DNA of 64,000 nucleotides, from the NCBI GenBank assembly GCA_917880885.1, contig OU862909.1:33664405-33728404 (forward strand). The letters are read 5' to 3'. Positions 11,310 through 23,349 of this stretch are shown one piece after another; positions within the stretch are counted from its first letter, which is position 1, and the number at the start of each line of letters is the position of its first letter. The stretch comes from Limnephilus marmoratus. Lineage: Eukaryota > Arthropoda > Insecta > Trichoptera > Limnephilidae. Made by a program: the position numbers and the translations under genes. Under the pieces are notes generated by a model. The model saw only the letters and a list, made by a program, of their open reading frames with translations, ran no database searches and was not told where the DNA came from.

Positions 11310-11695
11310 TGAAAATTGTGAAAATGTTTAATACTCGTAAAACACGACTCGTTTAAAATAGACAAAAATCATTCGACAAATGCTAATGACACTGTGATTT
11401 TTTTCATGGCTACAACATGTTATATTATATTATATCTTTTGAAAAACAATTTGTTCTGTTATTACAGCAAACACATTGTTACTTGACATTTTAAATAAAT
11501 AAAAAGAAAATACTTTGTTTTAAGTCACTTTATTGTTATTTTTTTGACTTAAAACAAAAAATGAAAATGACTTAGCATTTTCATAAAGCATTTTCTTTTT
11601 ATTTATTTAGAACAAAATGTGTTTTTAACAATCTTTGGAGCATACTTCGCGATTTTTTTCTATGGAGGGAATTTTATATAATTTGATGTTTCGGC
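11310..11695. repeat. Dispersed repeat (copy 1), itself holding an AT-rich hairpin
   Basis: The flanking parts (11310-11410 and 11632-11695) match 42180-42390: both contain AAAACACGACTCGTTTAAAA and later GGAGCAT...GGGAATTTTATATAATTTG. Between them, about 11471-11625 is an inverted repeat (AAATAAATAAAAAGAAAAT and its inverse) absent from the other copy, so probably a MITE insertion. Confidence 0.6.
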
Positions 11696-12054
11696 TCTAC
11701 AAATGGAACATAAAAACTGAAAGTGTTCAAGAAAAATATGTTATAAATTGGTAGAAATACGGAATGCGGGGCTTAAATATCTAATAATGTAATTATAAAA
11801 ACGACTAATTTGGGAAAACATTATAATAATCACGAAATTCACACTGAAGACTTTTCTGTGAATTTACATTTCTACATAACAAAGACAAATCAGAACACTA
11901 TTTAAAAGTGATGTGAAGTCAATAAAAACAATGAAAAATAAGCATAAAAAAGCTAGTCCCTAATTACAATAAACAGTTCTTGTTAGGCGGTTAAAACAAA
12001 TTATTCAAAAATATCAGACGACCCCAAGCTAAAGTTTAGGAATTAATGAAAAGG

Positions 12055-12730
12055 TATAGTCTGTCAAATAAGAGTAGAAAATATAAAAACTTGAACTACT
12101 AAATTTGTAGACTGGCAACACCAATTTAACTGTCAAATATTTTTTTGAAGTGCAATGATACTGAATGTATAGAACACAGTAAACCACATTTTAAAAAACA
12201 TTTTTTCTTCATGACATAAATTAGATTAAAAGGTGATTTATAAAGCGATTTGCTATAACTTATTTTAACATAAATTTGAATTTAACAATAGATAGAAACG
12301 AAGAATCACTAATGGTGAGTTTAGTTACACTACTTTTAGATCTGAATGAGTTGAATATATTCAGATCTAAAATTAGAGACATGATCTAAATCCCAGGCAA
12401 CGCTAGGTACTTTATCTAGTATTAAATAAATGTGAGCTATTTCTAAACTGTGCTTTATATTTTGTTACATTATAGTTATTCTTCATTATGTTAACACAAA
12501 ATTGCAAAGGTATAATAATAATATACCTATACGCAATTCTAATTTTGAGATCGGCGGGTATCTATACTGTAATGAAAAAATATTTTTTACACTATTATGC
12601 CTTTTTAATTTTTTATAAAAATGTAGGTTACACAGCTTTACTTTAACACCATGAGTCATGTGTTTAGTATTGCCATTTGATCAACAGTGGCGCCCTCATA
12701 GATTTTCAACTCTTATTTGATAAACTGTAG
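12055..12730. mobile_element. Tc1/mariner-like MITE
   Basis: The termini TATAGTCTGTCAAATAAGAG and, read inward from the right, TACAGTTTATCAAATAAGAG are inverted repeats of about 30 bp next to TA. No transposase. The TA duplication and CAGT-like ends suggest Tc1/mariner; this is an inference. Confidence 0.55.
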
Positions 12731-13029
12731 ATTAGACTATAAATAGGTACCTAATAGTTTTTTTTTTAAATCTGTACTCTACTAAAATAAAATAATAAAG
12801 GATCCAAAGCAAATATATAATAAAAAATGAAGATCGCAGCGGTATATTTTGCACAAGACATTAAAACCACATCTAAATTTATTTTAAATAGTAGTGTATA
12901 CCTACGTAGTATTATTTTCATTAAATGAAAAAGACGCCACAAAGTGAATTTGCGATTATTAAAGAAGTACATTTAAGTACACATCAAGTATAGATATTTA
13001 GTACACAGATTATTATTTATTATACATTT

Positions 13030-13450
13030 AGATTACAGCTACACGATAGTATATCTGGAAAACGAAGAAAACTTGCACAAATTAGAAATTATACAAAACA
13101 GACCTACGAGATGTATACTAAGGAAAGGTAAATATGCTAAAATTAATCAAATGAGAGAAGAGCTAAATTGGATTTCAATAAAAGAGACTATAGTAATGTA
13201 TTAATTTTTGTACATAAAATCAAGAAAAACAAATGTCAAAATACTTAATAGTAATTCACATAGTTATGAAATCACAGTAGTACATAGAATTAGAATGCAT
13301 TGTGAAAATCAGAGTCACATAACTGCTTCTGCATGATATAGAATATAGAGGACTGAAAATGTATGATGAAATGCCTGAAGAATGTAGGAAGTATGACAGT
13401 ATTTAAAAAAGGTTGTTATGCTAACTGTAAAAATATCATTTTATATACTA
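13030..13450 (+). pseudogene. Degraded LINE reverse transcriptase C-terminal fragment
   Basis: The translation contains L-E-I-I-Q-N-R-P-T-R-C-I-L and then L-N-W-I-S-I-K-E-T, the Q-N-R-x-x-R and W-L-S-V-K-Q-R type landmarks seen after the RT domain in insect LINEs. Stops and frameshifts break the frame repeatedly. Confidence 0.5.
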
Positions 13451-13509
13451 AAATGTTACCTCGTGCCCAACCTCGTGCATATTAGTTTAGAATGTAATAT
13501 GAACTAACA

Positions 13510-13800
13510 TAATCTTCTTTTACATAAAAATAATTGTTTCTTTGTTTGTCCCTTACGCGTTCCTAAACCCCGTTTGGTGATTATGTGCGCGTGGTTTCTA
13601 TATATAATAGTGAGCTCTGGCGTTATGAAATTATTTCCTACACTATTCATCCGACTGCGTTGAAATTTTGGTGAGTTGTTGTGCGCACGTCCGCGAAAGT
13701 TTTTATATATATACTGTTGAACTCTGGCATTTTGAAATTTGAAAAAAAAATGCAATAGGTGGCGTGCGAATTGCTTGAAAAATTGTGGTATTTCACATAT
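13510..13800 (+). mobile_element. Helitron-like fragment
   Basis: It shares the doubled middle segment of the element at 5394-6125: CATCCGACTGCGTTGAAAT, GTGAGCTCTGGCGTTATG and GGTGGCGTGCGAATTG. It stops before the GA-rich block. Confidence 0.55.
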
Positions 13801-13819
13801 TTATGCGGATGAACGTCCT

Positions 13820-14780
13820 TACATTATGATTTTTTTTATTATACGACAAAGTCATTGCAAAATTAAGGCCGAATTTTTTAGTCAATTTTAATTTTATTCC
13901 CGCCATTTTTGCAATCAACAACTTTTTTTGCAAGCCGTGGTTCAAGCGCATTCTACATTCATAAGTGTAAAACTATTTTTTTAAATTTCATGTTTCAGAT
14001 AATTTTCAAGGCCTCCAGGATTCCAACCGGTTTTGTCATATATAGTCATACATACGGTAGTAGATATTCAAATCAAATTTTCAATTGTCTTTTTTCTTGT
14101 TCAATATACGTTTACATGTAATAAAAGTTTCGTTAAAGAAAATCATTTTCATCATTGAAAAAACGCATTGAAAAAAAACTCGGATGGGCCAAACTCCCCC
14201 ATTTGTTAAAAAATGTAAATGAAATTTGACTGGTCGGTTACTCGACTGAGTGACCAATGATGACATGTGGAAGATTTTTTTTGATTGGTTTTGAAGAAAA
14301 AAATGTTAAAAACCGGAGACCAAAATTTCATTTACAGTTTTTAGTACAAATAATTTCAGGAACCAATGGTTAAAGTAAAGTCAAGTACATCCCTTATCAT
14401 CTTGTATACAGAACTGTGTATTAGGTGTAAATCTCTTAATAAACATTTATATTGAGATTAACTAAGAAAGCTAAGATATAAACAGATCAATCAAATTCTA
14501 ATTGCCGGACCGTAACAATTTAAATATTTTTAAAGAAGTTTTGTTTACATTTATCGACATCAACCAGACATGAAATGTTATTTTTAAACAAAGAAGATTT
14601 CTGACGAACTAATTCTACAATAAAATCAATGTAATTATTATAGCACAGTAATAAATGTGTTTAAAATTTTATAGACTGACAAACAACGATGAATATATTA
14701 TCCTTTAATGGTTGTTATTGTCTGTGTGAAATTTAAAACGCGTTTGTTAGTAAGGGGGTTAAAGTGCACATTAAAAAAAA
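13820..14780. other. AT-rich DNA without recognisable features
   Basis: No coding sequence or known repeat identified. Confidence 0.4.
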
Positions 14781-15281
14781 TAATTAAATAACTGAAGACA
14801 ATATAAGCGAAACTCAATCGAAAATCTGGAAACAGAAAAATCAGAAAAACATATTGACACCTCTGGGACTCGAACCCAGGACCTCTTGCTTTCCGGGTAA
14901 ACGCGCTAACCACTGCGCCACGGTGTCGATATGAAATTCGGTCATGTTTAACTGTACCATACTTCGACTAAGAACCACCTATATTATCTTCATTTTCTTT
15001 AACGCATATATTATTGGCAACTATCTTTATGTATGATTGCAAGATTCAAACCCGAACTAAATGCTCTCTAGATAGTGTCTGGATAAATCTTTATCCATTT
15101 TATTTAATATGCGACATCTATCGACTTTTCTGCAAGTCTAGGATGAATATTTTATTTTTTTATTTTAACTTTATGAGTACTTTAGGCGAAACTCAATCGA
15201 AAATCTGGAAACAGAAAAATCAGAAAAACATATTGACACCTCTGGGCTCTCCGCTTATATTGTCTTCATTTATTTAAATAT
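14781..15281. repeat. Repeat pair around the tRNA-like sequence
   Basis: GCGAAACTCAATCGAAAATC followed by the same 50 bases occurs at 14805-14868 and again at 15185-15245. The second copy stops 12 bases into the tRNA-like part. The outer edges (GACAATATAAGCG and its inverse at 15253-15270) are inverted. Confidence 0.55.
14856..14927 (-). tRNA. tRNA-like sequence, apparent anticodon GGA (likely tRNA-derived repeat)
   Basis: The minus strand reads GACACCGTGGCGCAGTGG (A box and D arm) and ends in GGTTCGAGTCCCAG (B box and T arm) with a closing GGTGTC acceptor strand. The predicted anticodon loop CCGGAAA gives GGA, but its stem has a mismatch and there is no long variable arm as serine tRNAs need. 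Part of the 3' half and its flank recurs at 15183-15246. I therefore favour a tRNA pseudogene or SINE head over a working tRNA. Confidence 0.5.
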
Positions 15282-15579
15282 TACAATTTAAGGTTTTACT
15301 CATAAAGTTAAAATAAAAAAATAAAAAATTAAAAAAAATTTCATATTCAAATTTTTTCGTGGAAAACTTTTCATTATTAACTTCATTTGTTTTACTTTCA
15401 ACGAATCATATAAAAAATATTTTCTATATCGTTTATGAATTCAAAGATATGATTTTGGATTCCTCTGAATTCCGACAACATCATTTTCGAGACAAACCAC
15501 AATATTGGGTTGGTTGTTATCTCCAGCGTTGGGATAAAATCATTGGAGATTATCATCTAAATACGACAACACGGAACAC

Positions 15580-16075
15580 TCCTACCAAGAAACTAACTAA
15601 CCAACCATCACGCCGTTTCCCCGCAGGAGTAGGCAGAGAGGACAGCCCCAAACAACGCGGTCGTGGCACACAGTATTTGTCTCATTCACATACATATACA
15701 TCGTCTCATATTCTTTTATTATGCTGACTATGGTCCGACTTAAGTATCTGATTCAGTTGATCGTGCCATGTGTTCCTCGGGCATCCCCGATTTCTTCTAC
15801 CGTTCACATTTGAGTCATATATTCTCCTTACACTCCTTTCTTCGTATATTCGCTCTACATGCCCAAACCAACTGATGGTCCCTTTCTTAATCGTCGTCAT
15901 TGCGCTTACATCAGCCTTGCACTATTTGCGGATCTCCACATTTCTCACACGAGATCTCATTTCTACAGCATTCAGTCTACTTTCATCCTTCTCTCCACGC
16001 CTCACTGCCGTACATCAGGGTAGGTACCAGCACCCCATTGTGGACTGCTAGCTTCGCTTCTTTGGACAGTTTTTT
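15580..16075 (-). pseudogene. LINE C, 3' end (copy 1)
   Basis: The minus strand encodes the C-terminus of a LINE ORF2: K-G-T-I-S-W-F-G-H-V-E-R and N-V-N-G-R-R-N-R-G-C-P-R. The protein and the downstream CGGGGAAACGGCGTGATGG motif are shared with the copies at 32716-33246 and 37425-37805. The 3' end lies at the left in a short degenerate (GTTA)n tail. Frameshifts are present. Confidence 0.75.
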
Positions 16076-16079
16076 TGTC

Positions 16080-17215
16080 AACGCCAATGGCATTCATATT
16101 AATGAAGTTACCTGCTTGTATACTTCTTTCAATACTCCATCCACTTTCCCATCTCTCCTACCAAGTATATTAATACAAAATAAATGATTATGTGTAAGTA
16201 GGTACTCGATATCCCCCAGGAAGACACATGAAAATGTGGTGATTAGATTATATTATAATATATAACAAGTGGAACTACTGAAAAGAAAATCTTGTGAAAC
16301 AGTTAAAGGATGGACAACTAAGCTAACTCATGGGATGCTATGATTTTACGTACCAGACACGGACATATGAAAATATCTGGACCTGCCCTAAGTGATAAAA
16401 CGTATTATTTCCCCCTCCCCATGGAGCCGGCTATAGCTCCGCCTTGGAGCCAGCTGGGCTTACGAAAACCTAGCTTGAATCAAAAAAAATGTGACGTCAT
16501 CATTCTTGTCCTAACCAGCGTAGAGCAAACATCTATACATTTTACCAAAAAACACGGCAATATATGAGAGCTTGTGCTATACTCCTACCTAGAACATAGC
16601 GAATGTGGGCGTTTCTCCAGTGAGCTCGTCACTGGTTACAGGGGTAAGTAAATTATGAAACATTTGTAAAAGTGTCTTAACTAAATACGGCAACAAAATA
16701 TTGCTATGTGAATAGGGGCGAACCTTTTCGGGGCGAGCATTTGGCCATCGCAAATATGTTATTAACATGGCAAGCAATTCGCGCTCCCATGTAAAAAGAT
16801 CTATTCATTCAAAGCAGATTTTACTTTTAAGAACTAAATGGTGATATTACATGCGAGATGCCTATATACTGTCAGATTGATTTTTTAACGAATCACAGTC
16901 ATCTTTCCCCTTTTCCCCTCCCATAGTTTGGTTTTACCCCTCATCTGTATCTTCTGGTCTATTGAATTTAGATGTCTATGGTACCAGACCACTACAAATG
17001 GAATCGATATCATGGTCTGTTTGAGTACCGGATGGCAGGACAGACGTCCTGGCAAAGCATAGCATGACGAGGGGAGTGGTGCTGTTAAATGAATTTGCAA
17101 ACCATTTGGATGTAAGTGACTGTTCTCTATATGCCTTAAAACTATTATTGAAGAGTCGCCTGCCTAAATGCTGATGTGGTAACTAAATTGTGCGGTAATT
17201 GGAATAATATTCTGT
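16080..17215. other. Unassigned DNA
   Basis: No convincing gene. GC content is slightly higher around 16400-16460 and 16600-16760, but nothing there resembles a protein I know. Confidence 0.4.
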
Positions 17216-17218
17216 TGC

Positions 17219-17608
17219 ACAATAACAATAAAAATAATTCTAAGAACAGCAAGTGATCCTCTGCTACATAAGACCTTGGAACTACCGTAACCTAGGAAGA
17301 ACCTTGGGATAAAAATATTAGAGCTCTAGCGTTATAAAATTATTAACTGGTACTATGATGGTGAGCTCTAGCGTTATGAAATTTGAATAAAAAAATTACA
17401 AAAGGTGATGCGCGAGTTGTTTGAAAAAATGTGTGTTTTTCATATAGTTTAGCGGCAGGGAGGGAAGGATGGGGGGGAGAAGGAAACGAAAAAGGGGGTT
17501 TGTAATAATAATAAAAATAATTCATCTAAGAACAGCAAGTGATCCTCTGCTACTTACGACCTTGGAACTACCGTGACCTAGGAAAAACCTTGGGATAAAA
17601 ATATTAAC
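17219..17608. repeat. About 100-bp direct repeats flanking a Helitron fragment
   Basis: 17219-17318 and 17505-17608 are near-identical (both contain AGAACAGCAAGTGATCCTCTG and ACCTTGGGATAAAAATATTA). Between them is a short piece of the Helitron-like family (GTGAGCTCTAGCGTTATG, GATGCGCGAGTTGTTTG, then a GA-rich stub). Confidence 0.75.
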
Positions 17609-17971
17609 CTTAGGTATATTATTTTAATAGAACCATGGTGAATTCTCATGAGAAAACCGGTGTAGTACTAGATTCTAGGTCACCAAGTTAACATATCTGT
17701 CATATTAGAGAAATGTAGATAAAACTGGACTTTTCATTGAAGTTTTGTTTTGTTTACAATCAAAAACTCTATTATTGAAATATAGATATATTATTTGTAA
17801 ATGCCATTGTTCACAACATAATCCGTACATTTCAGTATTTAAACATAGAATTACGATACGATACGATTGTACCACCCCAGCCAGGAGTACTCCTGTCCCG
17901 GTGAGACCGGTACACCAGGGGGCACTGATTTGTTAGGACTGGAACACATGCTCTGAGGATGGGAAGGAGGT

Positions 17972-19290
17972 TGGAGTTTAATCGACCGGTATACATGGCA
18001 ACCTAATAAGCCAATATTGGAATTTAGGATGATCAGGAATAAAGGAATGGATTGAGCGTTATAATTTTTTTCTTTGTGTTAGTCTTCGTTCTTCTTGCCT
18101 CTTCTCGGCTCTTCTTGGATCTTGCCTCTTGTCTCTTCTAGGAACTTCTTGTCTCTTCTAGGATCTTTTTGTCTCTTCGTGGCTCTTCTAGGCTCTTCTT
18201 GGCTCTTTTGTTTCTTCTTGTATCTACTCGCCTTTTCTTGGATCTTCTGGACTCTTCTTGGCTCCGCTTGATCCTGCTTGGCTCTTCCTAACTCTTTTTT
18301 CTTCCCTTGTCCCTTCTTGTCTCTTCTTTCTTCTTCTTGTTTGTTGTGATCTTCTCGTCTGTTCTCGGCTCTTCTGGACTTTCCTTGCATCTTATTATCT
18401 CTTCTTTTCTATTATTGTCTCTTCATGGCTCTTCTTGCTTCTTCTTGGATGTTCTCGTCTCTTCTTATCTCTTCTTGTCTTTTCTTATCTCTTTTTGTCT
18501 CAGCTTGTCTTGTCTCTGATTATCTCTTCTCGAATATTCTTACCTCTTCTCGTTTTTTCTTGAATGTTCTTGTCTCTTTTTGGATCTTATTGGATCTTCT
18601 CGTCTCTTTTTGGTTCTGCTTGCTACTTCTCGTCTCTTAACGCCTAATATTGGCTCTTCTTAACTCACCTTTGCTTTTAATGCACCTTCTTTCCAATTTT
18701 CACCCGTTGTTGGCTTTCTTGTATCTTATTGTTTCTTCGAGTCTTTTTTGTCTCTTCTTGCTTCTTATCTCTTCTCGCTCATTTTTGGCTCTTCTTGGTG
18801 TTTCTTGTGACTTCTTGCGGAGTTTAATTCATCTTTATACATGGCAACCTAATATGTTAATACTCATACTAGGTTGGGCAAGAATAAAGATTTTGATTGA
18901 GTGTTGTTTTCTAAGTTCTGTCATTTTCTTGATTCTTCTTGCCTATTCTTGCTTCCTTTTGCCTCTTTTTCGTCAATTTCAGTCTACCCTAGTATCTGCT
19001 TAGAAGTTCTTGCTTCTTCTAGCCCCTTCGTGGTTCTTCTGGCTTCAACTTGCTTCTTCTCACTTCATTTCGCTTGAAGTGAAATATCCCAAAACTGCGC
19101 TATACAAATGTTATGTTATGTTATTTTTATTTTTCTTGGCTCTCCTAATTTTTCTTGCATCTTATTTGTCTTTCAAGTCCCTGCAGGTGTCTTCTTACAT
19201 CATCTTGACTTTTCTCGACTTTTAGTGGCATTTTTTCTCTCTTCGTGAATCTTTTGGCCTCTTTTGATTTTGCTCTTCTTATATCGTCTA
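17972..19290. repeat. CT-rich minisatellite with a higher-order unit
   Basis: From about 18080 to 19290 the + strand consists of degenerate words such as CTCTTCTTGG and TCTCTTCTTG, repeating every 10 or 15 bases. A non-CT segment of about 85 bp, TACATGGCAACCTAATA and surroundings, precedes the block at 17972-18060 and recurs at 18822-18907, so the block has a higher-order period of roughly 845 bp. The open frames on both strands are low-complexity artefacts. Confidence 0.8.
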
Positions 19291-20200
19291 TCCTCTTCTC
19301 GAATATTCAAATTAGATAATCCCAAAGAAAACAGAGGAACTCATCCGAAGAGTAGAGTAATAATAGTAATAATTCAGAGTAATAACCCGACTGAATTAAC
19401 GATAACATTTCAGATAAAGATAAAAGGTGTAGGTACTTGAAAAGCACTTCTTTCAGATTTTGACTAAACCTGTAAAAAATCTAAAAACCAGAAACCTGTT
19501 AACCATTAAGAAAAGGAAAAAAACATTTATTTATATTGGACAGAGGGGAAAATATAATATTAAATATAAATATGAAATAGGTATTTGGTATGTGTGATAT
19601 TCTGTTATGCCCTGAAAGATGCTGAAAACCATCAATTGAACTTTGACAGAATGTTCGTAAATTCAAAACTCAAAAGGTTCTGCAATCCTTTCTGTTATGC
19701 AGCCCTGTCTTGAGTATCCAGCTGAAATTTAAAACCTTGTAATATTAGATTTAAAATAATAATTGAAACGATCTTATCTCGATGCATGGCCTTCGTGGTC
19801 CTGTGACTCCAGTGGATGAACAGTTCAAAGCATTTTTAACACTATGCACTTGAAGTTTTTTGTTATCACAGCGAGACAAGCTCGTTCACTCAAACCGTGT
19901 CAGGACGTAGACTAATTTATTGTCGAACTTTCACACTAAAAACACTTGTGATTGCAACGCACTGCATTCGAAAACCGTGAACAAAGAACTGAGATATTTA
20001 ATTCATTTACTCAAAATTGAATTGAACATAACTATTGTTCCAAAACAGCTAAAATTATTTGGCGGAAGTGTGGCAGGTTAAGCAAATAAATATGCGTATG
20101 TGTGACAATTTTCAGTAGTGTAGCTCAAACAAAACAATCGTTATTTGAAAGGATAGGCAGGAGCTTTCTACATGTGACCTGTCGCAACCACGCACCATTT
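19291..20200. other. Unassigned AT-rich DNA
   Basis: Nothing recognised. Confidence 0.4.
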
Positions 20201-20202
20201 AA

Positions 20203-20412
20203 GGAAAAAAAAATTAAAAAAAATAAAACTAAATAAAAAAAATAAAAAAAATAAAAAATAAAAAAATAAAAAAAATATAAAAATAAATAAAAAAATAAAA
20301 AAAATTAAAAAATAATAATAATAATAAAAAAAAATTAAAAAAATAAATAAAAAAAATTAAAAAAATAAATAAAAAAAATTAAAAAAATAAATAAAAAAAA
20401 TTAAAAAAATCT
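20203..20412. repeat. A-rich simple repeat (AAATAAAAA)n
   Basis: About 200 bases almost entirely of A with spaced T, including four near-identical AAAAAAATTAAAAAAATAAAT units at the right. Confidence 0.9.
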
Positions 20413-20737
20413 CAGTATTTAAACATAGAATTAAAAAAAAACTCTAACACCGTGTAAATATACCCACATGTTGTGAATTTGGAAAACCTCGTAAAACCTA
20501 CATACGTAAACCTTAATAACTTATTGGCAAAAGTTAACATAAGTGGTGGAACACTTGATTTTTTGTAGATTGGAAAATAGCCATAAAATAAATAATAAAC
20601 CCACATTACGTCACGTTACGTTAATATATGATTTCCTTCGTTATTAGTTATTTTATTAGTGTTATTACGTTATCGACGTTATCGATGAAAAGTCGTTAAA
20701 ATATGATGACCTTCACTGAAAATTGAAAGAACGCCCG

Positions 20738-20812
20738 CAGCTCCGTCATAGTGTAACGGTACAATATTAAATTTTGAATCTGACAGTTGCGGGTTCGATT
20801 CCCATGTTTACA
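20738..20812 (+). repeat. tRNA-Gln-like pseudogene or SINE head
   Basis: An A-box-like CATAGTGTAACGGTACAAT is followed by a loop TTTTGAATC and a clear B box GGGTTCGATTCCC. The loop fits a UUG glutamine anticodon. The acceptor strands do not pair well, so a tRNA-derived SINE or pseudogene is more likely than a functional gene. Confidence 0.55.
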
Positions 20813-20897
20813 GGCGCAGTGTAAGAACAGCATGCCATTTCATTGCACGTAGGTGGGTAATTATTATCTTTTCCGAGTTAGAATTATCCCACATTTA

Positions 20898-21196
20898 GTA
20901 CAGCCGAGCGATTCTCTATGTTTTGTGAGATCGAGATAGATGTCGGGCGAGATCTCTTGTCAGATTTGTATGCTTTTCTAAGGCTGTTAAATGAATAAAT
21001 AATCATGCATACTTGCATGAATTCATGTTTTTAAAACGACCTAAACTATAATACGTGACAGCTCACAGCTGAAATCTGACATCGGCCCGTAGAAAAAGCA
21101 AATAACAGCCAAAGAAAATAACACAAATTTGACAGGACATCTCGCCCTAGATCTATCTCAATCTCACAAAACATAGAGAATCGCTCGGCAGTGTCC
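20898..21196. mobile_element. MITE with about 70-bp terminal inverted repeats
   Basis: GCCGAGCGATTCTCTATGTT (from 20903) and its inverse (to about 21190) begin long, slightly diverged arms that continue through TTTTGTGAGATCGAGATAGA. No coding in the 150-bp centre. Confidence 0.75.
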
Positions 21197-21199
21197 GAA

Positions 21200-22080
21200 C
21201 CAGACAAACTTATCTTCTAGAACAGCGATTGGCGATTGGCAACGACGGGTCAGATGTGGAGCACTTTTCTAGAGAGGGAGTCTCTGAACGTACGATTATT
21301 CCTTCCCTACACACTTGGCGCACCATCCATCAATCACAATCATAATATTATATATTTTTCATTATCTTTTTTTAACGGCTAACTAATAGGATGGAACTAG
21401 CAACGCCCGAGAGGAAACCGGAGAATCTTTATGTTGTAATGTAGTTACAAACCAAACCAAACCAAACCAAACCAAAAAGAAAATAAAAATGCTCGGATGG
21501 AAAAAAATAAGATTTTTTTCGAGTTCTCTATGATATCCAGATTCACAATGTTGATGATTTTACAAAAATAAATTAATAATATCTACAACTAAACGTAAAA
21601 CGTTCCTCTCCAAAACACACGTATTACAACATTACCTTAACAACCATACCTTAACAAACTTATTACAACATATAGTCGCTAAACAGATACAACTCAACGT
21701 ATAAAAACATAAATCTACGCTTACGGTAATTCGTTGACACTTACCTTACACAACAGTCACAACACTACAATGTATACGATTTATTGTACATTTCAGTGAT
21801 GTAGTCATAAATAGTATATTTTTAAGATTGCATTGCGGAAAGTTCGCATTTACAAACAAGGAAATGAATGAATAAATCAATAAATGGCAATCAATTTAAA
21901 TCCGGTTTGCAATTAAATTATAGAAAAATTATGAATGCAATTCTTTTACAATACATTCGACATGGTAATATTGGGAATGGAAGGAATTATTATTTACTAG
22001 CGTATACTGCCCGGCAAGCTTTGCAATGCCATTCAAAGAAAGAATGGGTTTGTTTTAAAATTCTGTTTAATAAAGAAAAT
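21200..22080. other. Unassigned DNA with an (AACCA)n run
   Basis: A short (AACCA)n array lies at 21450-21478. No gene recognised. Confidence 0.5.
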
Positions 22081-22209
22081 ATTTTGTTTTTTCCGTCTGG
22101 TGCGTACACGAATAAATCAGAAGGATTTCCGACACGTGAGCAGTCCAAATATATGTATCTGTCCATGTGAGAAGTACGGATTTTCCAAAACGGTATATTT
22201 TTATACGCT

Positions 22210-22325
22210 ATCCCCTACCGCTACTATGTTCCCCGTCCGCCTTCCCCCCTCCCTCGAACCACCTCTTTTATTCGTTCCCCTCCCCCTTCCTAGATTCCCC
22301 TACATCTCCCGCCTTCCTTTCTTTC
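22210..22325 (-). mobile_element. Helitron-like GA-rich core fragment, minus orientation
   Basis: The + strand is pyrimidine-rich and ends in CCGCTAAAC, the inverse of the GTTTAGCGG that precedes the GA-rich block in the family. The remainder continues past the hAT insertion at 22334. Confidence 0.5.
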
Positions 22326-22333
22326 CGCTAAAC

Positions 22334-23098
22334 CAGAGGTCGGCAAAGTGCGGCTCCGGAGTCGCATGCGGCTGGCTCTTTGGCCCGTTAAGTGCGGCTC
22401 TTTGAAATACAATTGCTGGATTAAAATATGGAGCTCTAAATTTAGACGTTTTTGAGTTGATTTGGAAATTTTGGAGAATAACTTAGTTCACAACCCAAGT
22501 AGTCTGCTTTGAAAGACCTGCAGAACTGTACCTGTAGAAGAATGATCATCTTCAATGCCTGGAAAGTATGCCTGACTCTTATGACCAGCTAAAAAAGCTC
22601 ACGTTTGCTGTTCTTTCCCTTTGCGGTTACAATCTTTAACAAGCATGAACTTTTTGAAGAGTAAACTGAGAAGTTGTCTTATTGATGAGAACCTGGAATC
22701 GTGCCTAAAATTAAGGATAAAAACACATAAACCTGATTTACTCAAACTTTCCAAGGCGATTGTACGCATTAAATGTTTGTCAGTCATTGTCATGATTTAA
22801 ATTTATTGCTTCTTCACAATTTATATACATATATTTTTAGCATGTAATTATTAACCCCACTAGGGTTCGCCTGTATCGGGGTTTATGGTTTCCTTAATTA
22901 CATATTATTTTTTATCAATGAATAATATCTGTATCAAATATGAAATCAAGTTTTATTCAGCGTACCACCCGTAATTTAATGAAGTAAAATTATAATAAAT
23001 GTTGGCTACATCAATTCAAAGATTTGGTTATCAATTTTTTTTTTTATTGTTGTAATGTACATATTTGGCTCTTTGGCTAATAAGTTTGCCGACCCCTG
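22334..23098 (+). mobile_element. hAT element remnant with transposase C-terminal traces
   Basis: The left end CAGAGGTCGGCAAAG and, inward from the right, CAGGGGTCGGCAAAC are classic hAT terminal repeats. The exact 8-bp duplication CGCTAAAC (22326-22333 and 23099-23106) confirms the borders. Between about 22555 and 22795 the + strand, across frameshifts, resembles the hAT dimerisation region of the GTF2IRD2/ZBED-type transposases: D-Q-L-K-K-L-T-F-A-V-L-S-L-C-G, then L-E-S-C-L-K-L. The N-terminal BED finger and catalytic core are deleted, so it cannot move itself. It landed in Helitron DNA. Confidence 0.85.
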
Positions 23099-23106
23099 CG
23101 CTAAAC

Positions 23107-23345
23107 TATACGATATATGCACATTTAGAGGAAAGGTGGAAGGCGAAGGCAGGGGGGGGGGGGAAACACGGGAGATGTGGTCGTGAAAGAGAGGGAGTGG
23201 GAAGACGGGAAAGGTAGAAGGGGAACGCGAGAGGGGAAGGGTCGCGGGAGGGAAACGGGGGCACATGGGAAAGGACACGCAGGGAGAAATAATTTATTTT
23301 CTTTATGTGGCGTTTCAATGCATACCGGGTACCAGCACCAGATAG
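23107..23345 (+). mobile_element. Helitron-like 3' half
   Basis: A GA-rich block (23130-23260) is followed by GGGAAAGGACACGCAGGGAG and CGGGTACCAGCACCAGATAG. The last differs from the CTAG ending of the better copies. Confidence 0.6.
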
Positions 23346-23349
23346 TACA

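Noticed and set aside
14856..14927. Functional serine tRNA
   Set aside because: No long variable arm, a mismatched anticodon stem and partial duplication nearby argue for a tRNA-derived repeat.
18079..18640. Open frames on both strands of the CT-rich minisatellite
   Set aside because: Leucine/serine-rich and lysine/arginine-rich peptides arise directly from the repeat and show no domain.
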